From positions 1,284,758-1,316,069 of the forward strand of contig KN832563.1 of assembly GCA_000827205.1 (NCBI GenBank): 31,312 nucleotides of DNA, given 5' to 3'. A program made the translations under genes and the position numbers. This DNA comes from Plicaturopsis crispa FD-325 SS-3 (taxonomy: Eukaryota; Basidiomycota; Agaricomycetes; Amylocorticiales; Amylocorticiaceae). The notes under the pieces are model-generated. The model ran no database searches, was not told the DNA's origin, and saw only the letters and a program-made list of their open reading frames with translations. Below are positions 27,868-31,312 of this stretch, one piece after another (within the stretch, counting starts at the first letter, position 1; each line of letters begins with the position of its first letter).

Positions 27868-28673
27868 CTAATGAATCAACAATGAGTTCAATTGAGACAC
27901 AAACAGTGTGATACACCTTGGAAGGAAGTGGATATGGTACAACAGAAAGCTCAAAGAATTAGAGAGCAATGGTCAAGGAAAAATGGAAGGAGAGACGGCG
28001 GGCCGGAGGGGCTAAAAGGGGCATGGGTAGTGGTGCTCTAGCAACGGGATCAGGAGGAAGGTCGACAGGTAGAGGTGAGGGAGACGGGGTGAGAAGGACA
28101 TGCGAATACCCAATACCAGACGATGCGGCAAAGCCGCTTAACGAGGAGGACAGCGGAGAGAGGGAACACAAAGATGAATGCGCCAGGGCGGAGGACTCAC
28201 GGGCGGCAGGCAGGGCAGGCACGAGCGGTACGCTATGCACCAAGGAAGGGACGTGTGGAGGAGGGTCCATGTTTGATAAGCGTGCGGATTGGGCACGCCC
28301 GGTGTCCGAGAGCGCCGCTGGAACACGACGACCAGATCGGCCTGTTAAGCAGGGATAAGCAAACCGGTAAGAGGCAGTGGGGCACGAGCAGGTCTCGAGT
28401 ATTGAGCATAGAGATAGGGGAAGAAGGGGGTAGCACACAGCATAGGCAAGGCAGCGGCAGGCGGCGTTCACATCACAGGAAGCAGACCGGCAGGGGCAGT
28501 GGGGCATAGGTACGGCAGCAGTAAAAGATGGCAACGCAGGAAGCAGCACGGCAGGGGCAGTGGGGCTAGGTACGGCAGCGGTAAGGGTAGCAGCGAACAG
28601 CAACGGCACGGTGGGGAATGTAGGCATGGTAGGGAATTGCCCAAAGACGAGCGGGAAATCGGCGAGCACTCAC
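27868..28673 (-). other. Intron or insertion inside the gag-like gene, with short repeats
   Basis: On the minus strand it starts GTGAGTGCTC and ends ATTAG, as an intron would. It is unusually long, the predicted junction does not keep the frame, and it contains two copies of a GGGGCAGTGGGGC..AGGTACGGCAGC phrase (about 28490-28580). It is open in one minus frame, probably because of its C-rich composition. Confidence 0.35.
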
Positions 28674-29652
28674 CGAATAGTTTGGCAAGTTCGCGTTGTT
28701 GCACCTTGGCCATTTCGGCCTTGTACGCACAGCGCTCCGCGGCAGAGAAACTAGCAAGATGCTTGTCGACGAGCTCGGAGCGCACGAGGCTGGGGTCTCG
28801 CGAAGGTGCATTGTAAGGACCAGGATAATCGCGGTGCCGCGAGGTCTGTTGAGAGAAGGGCGTCGGCTCATAGCCACGGGACAATACACGCGGTACGGAG
28901 GGGGAACACTGATAGTCGGTACGTGTCGGAGCGCGATGCGCCAAGGAGCTGCTCTGACCGGGTGAACGAACCACCCCTTCAGCAGCTAATCCGCGAGGCA
29001 CATCGCCAGGGCCGAGGTTGCGGGTCCAGGTGAGTCCGAGGTCGGTACCGGGGGAGAGCGCGGCCCCGGTCCTTGTACGTTTACGTTTAGCGGGCATCTT
29101 GCCTTGCGCAACAGTTTGCCCAGGAGGTGTGATAAAGACAGAGGATAGGCGAGAGACGGGCGGTGCAGGTGAAGACGACATGGGGTCGGAGGAGGCGCGC
29201 CTCGCAGGCGGTACGGGTGGATGCAGACCGCTGGCACCAGCCAAGCAATTGGGTGAGCGAGCGACAGCTCTACCGCGAGCCTGAATAGGCGCCGCAGGGG
29301 CTAAGGCAGCGAAGGCATGCATCTGTGAGCGAGATTGTGTCGTGGAATGGTGGGCAGAGAAATGTTTTGCGGGGAGTCTCTCGGCATTGTCGTCGGCAGA
29401 AGGGGAAGACGACCCGTCGGAGACAAGCGGGTGCGCAGGCGACGAGGAAGCTGGGGCGGAGGCAAGTTGAGAAGGTGAATGTTCAGGAACAGGAGCCTGC
29501 GATCGAATAAGCTGGACGCGAGGGGGTCGAGGACGAGCGGGAGGGGTCGACACGGAACGGGCACGTGACTCTGTTGATTCCTTGGTTGTGGGAAGAACTT
29601 TGAGGGCCAGGCTGGCAGCGCCAGTCTTGCGCGTGGAACACCGTTTTGACAT
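28674..29652 (-). pseudogene. Gag-like protein, N-terminal coding part
   Basis: About 326 codons from an ATG at 29652 encode a Ser/Pro/Ala/Arg-rich disordered segment with a KRKRTRTG basic patch, ending in a short helical stretch (FSAAERCAYKAEMAKVQQRE) just before a GTGAGT donor-like site at 28673. Such disordered N-termini are common in fungal retroelement Gags. The link to the part at 27100-27867 rests on orientation, spacing and splice-like borders only. Confidence 0.4.
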
Positions 29653-29868
29653 TCAGGAAGAACGGGAAAAGGCAGAGCAGAGAGAAATAAAAACCTATCA
29701 GAGTACTAGGGTATTGTAAAGGAGTTTGAGGAAGTGGATGTGGTAACTTCAGACGACAGAAGCAAAAATTCGGAGGTGGTGGTGGTAAGAGGTCAAGAGC
29801 CGAGTCCAATCGAAAGGCTCCGCGCAGTGCTCGATGCCGGTTGCCGGTTGCCAGCCAACCTTGGTAAA
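29653..29868. other. Upstream region of the gag-like gene
   Basis: A purine-rich non-coding stretch with a doubled CCGGTTG (near 29838-29849). I see no LTR or terminal repeat. Confidence 0.35.
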
Positions 29869-29869
29869 A

Positions 29870-30290
29870 CAATGTTTGGACCATATCTCACTCAATCTTG
29901 CTTCAAATCGCTCGACCAAGGGCTCGTTAGAAAGCCCTCGTCTCGCGCTTTCTATCGCGCATCCGCAACACATGAAAATATTATGTAATCAATATAAAAT
30001 GACTCATCTCATGAAATTCAATAAACAATCTGCAGCTCAGTCACTAGGCACCCGCATGGGTCGACCCAGGGTCCGTCAGAAAGCCCTATGCTCAGGCTTG
30101 ATAGCGCATATCTAACGTGTGTCAGCAAGTCATGTGATCATTGTAAAATTAGCCATGTCGTGAAAGTTCTTTGCACCATTTGCACTTTGGTACTAGGCAT
30201 CCGCACGGGCAATCTAAGGTTCATTAGAGAGCCATAGTCTTGCACTTTTTAGTGTGTGTCTACCACACAGCTATTCCACATTAATCATCA
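29870..30290. repeat. Three diverged tandem modules of about 150 bp in Z
   Basis: Units near 29870-29995, 29996-30144 and 30145-30290 share AAAAT..CATGTCGTGAAA, an ACTAGGCA(C/T)CCGCA(C/T)GGG phrase and an AGAAAGCCCT-like motif. They are homologous to the alternating modules of X and Y. Confidence 0.6.
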
Positions 30291-30349
30291 TATTAATGGC
30301 CATACCAAGAAATTTGATAAGCTAAACACCACAATCAAACTCATCTACA

Positions 30350-30830
30350 AGTGCTAAAAGCTATCCGCGAGCACGACCAAGTATTATGGGATCCGCAAGT
30401 GCTGCCTCTGATAGATATCATCCACAATCCAACTCATCTGCAAGCGCCATCCGCGATCGTGACCAGCTGCGATCTGCGATCAAGACCAAATATTAACTGA
30501 TCCACAAATGCCACTGGCTGTCGACAGATGCAATCCGCAACCAAGACTACCAGCGGCAACCAAACACTGTTTTCCCATCTGCAGGTGCTAGACGCCATCC
30601 GTGATTGGAACTGATCCGCAATCGCTATCCGCAAAACTACCAATGTGCATATATTGTCAGCCAACAGATGCCATCTGCAACGCGTAAAGTGTCCTTCATG
30701 GGAAGGTGATAGACGGGGACGTGCCTACAATGGCTTTGCGCGGATGGGAGCTGCCTGCGCTGTCATCGGGTGTATCCGCACATCAAACTGGTTGATCCGC
30801 AGACGCTATCCGCAAACCATAGACCGTGGT
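30350..30830. repeat. Cluster of degenerate ATCCGCAA motifs in Z
   Basis: About a dozen imperfect copies of (C)ATCCGCAA/ATCTGCAA with variable spacing, often preceded by TGCC or GCT. No gene is visible here. Confidence 0.5.
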
Positions 30831-31258
30831 TCAGACATGGGGAGGGGGGCCAATGTACACAATGACGAGTGCCGTTTATTGAAACAAAAATTAACTACCT
30901 ATCACCGGTGGACACAATACCCGCAACGCACAGCATCGCATCAATGGAAACACCTATAATAAAAGCAGGCAAAAAGAACATCGACGGGATTTGAACCATC
31001 GACCTTCTAGCGTTATCGTAAATCTTATGGTTCAATTCAATGCATACAATTGCGATGTATGGTTCGGAATTTTCATTAGGTGGTTCACAAGAAAGCTTAT
31101 GCGGTTTGATTTGGGCATTACAACTTTGTAATGGTTCAGTTTTAAGACTACAAATTTTTTTTCCCACGACATGCAACGTTCAGCGTTGCAACTTTTTTTT
31201 GCCGCGAAAGTCCCAGTAAATAAACAAGTTATACCCTTAGTAAACTAAGGACTCGTAA

Positions 31259-31312
31259 TAATCCTCCAGCTTGTTGCCCTGGTAAAAAGCCGTGGCCTCT
31301 TCTTCCCAAGAC
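31259..31312 (-). pseudogene. Partial coding exon at the window edge, cut by Z
   Basis: Minus-strand codons read SWEEEATAFYQGNKLEDY and then meet the hairpin end of Z. The composition looks coding. It could be an upstream part of the interrupted minus-strand gene or another gene; too short to identify. Confidence 0.3.

Larger units (their letters stand above)
29869..31258 (+). mobile_element. Element Z: divergent member of the X/Y family
   Basis: The right end carries the family hairpin CCTTAGT/ACTAAGG (31235-31250) followed by ACTCGTAA, in the orientation opposite to X and Y. Further in are a palindrome (TGCAACG/CGTTGCA, about 31170-31190) and the reverse complement of the box-B-like motif (GGTTCAAATCCC). 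The left part has about 150-bp modules with the family marker GTTAGAAAGCCCTC. The left boundary is not certain; the 5' terminal sequence of X and Y was not found. Confidence 0.55.

Noticed and set aside
27959-28669. 236-codon minus-strand frame
   Set aside because: Low-complexity Pro/Leu/Ser/Ala translation of a C-rich strand between splice-like borders; more likely intron or insertion.

Overview
This window looks like a transposon graveyard from a basidiomycete fungus, probably an Agaricomycete. The clues are many short introns of about 45-75 nt with GT-AG (twice GC-AG) borders, Ty1/Copia, hAT and Tc1/mariner elements of fungal type, and Pro/Ser/Ala-rich hypothetical proteins. There is no rRNA and no convincing free tRNA gene. 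An assembly gap (Ns) covers 12629-13489.

Left block (1-3778): a multi-exon gene of unknown function (337-3629, +) carries two insertions of a short Copia-like family, here called A. Family A has LTRs of about 178 bp and encodes only Gag. Copy A1 (1-336, +) has removed or displaced the gene's N-terminus. Copy A2 (1761-3435, -) sits in the last exon with a perfect TCAAG target duplication. Apart from these insertions, the inferred exons stay in frame.

Middle block (3779-about 13940): an apparently intact Tc1/mariner transposase gene (3779-4841, -) abuts the remains of a larger Copia element C (+). C has been hit at least four times: by a 2.6 kb non-coding element X inside the integrase (5099-7709), by a Gag-only element of family B inside the reverse transcriptase (9427-10996, with a deletion), by a solo family-A LTR inside its polypurine tract (11318-11494), and by Gag-only copy A3 inside its 3' LTR (11531-13674). 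A3 itself contains another family-B LTR that runs into the gap. The A and B primer binding sites match the anticodon region of initiator tRNA-Met, the half-tRNA priming known from Drosophila copia and yeast Ty5.

Right block (13942-31312): a divergent pair of unknown genes lies at 15349-16503 (-) and 16711-19404 (+, broken, with a Zn2Cys6-like motif), beside 43-bp and 18-bp tandem arrays. A fragment of ribosomal protein eL34 lies at 19563-19676. A transposon-type protein gene on the minus strand, tentatively KDZ-like, is cut by element Y (20131-26764), a sister of X. Y in turn carries an apparently intact hAT transposon (21394-25474) with 20-bp inverted repeats, an 8-bp target duplication and a 12-exon transposase whose inferred exons sum to 941 codons plus stop. 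Beyond it are a gag-like gene (27100-29652, -) and a divergent member of the X/Y family, Z (about 29870-31258).

The best candidate for something undescribed is the X/Y/Z family. These elements leave no target duplication beyond one ambiguous base, end in hairpins built around ACGAGTCCTTA, carry tRNA-like Pol III motifs, and are built from alternating inverted modules. Two disrupted reading frames (X and Y) fix their boundaries. All identifications come from reading the sequence; no database search was run.
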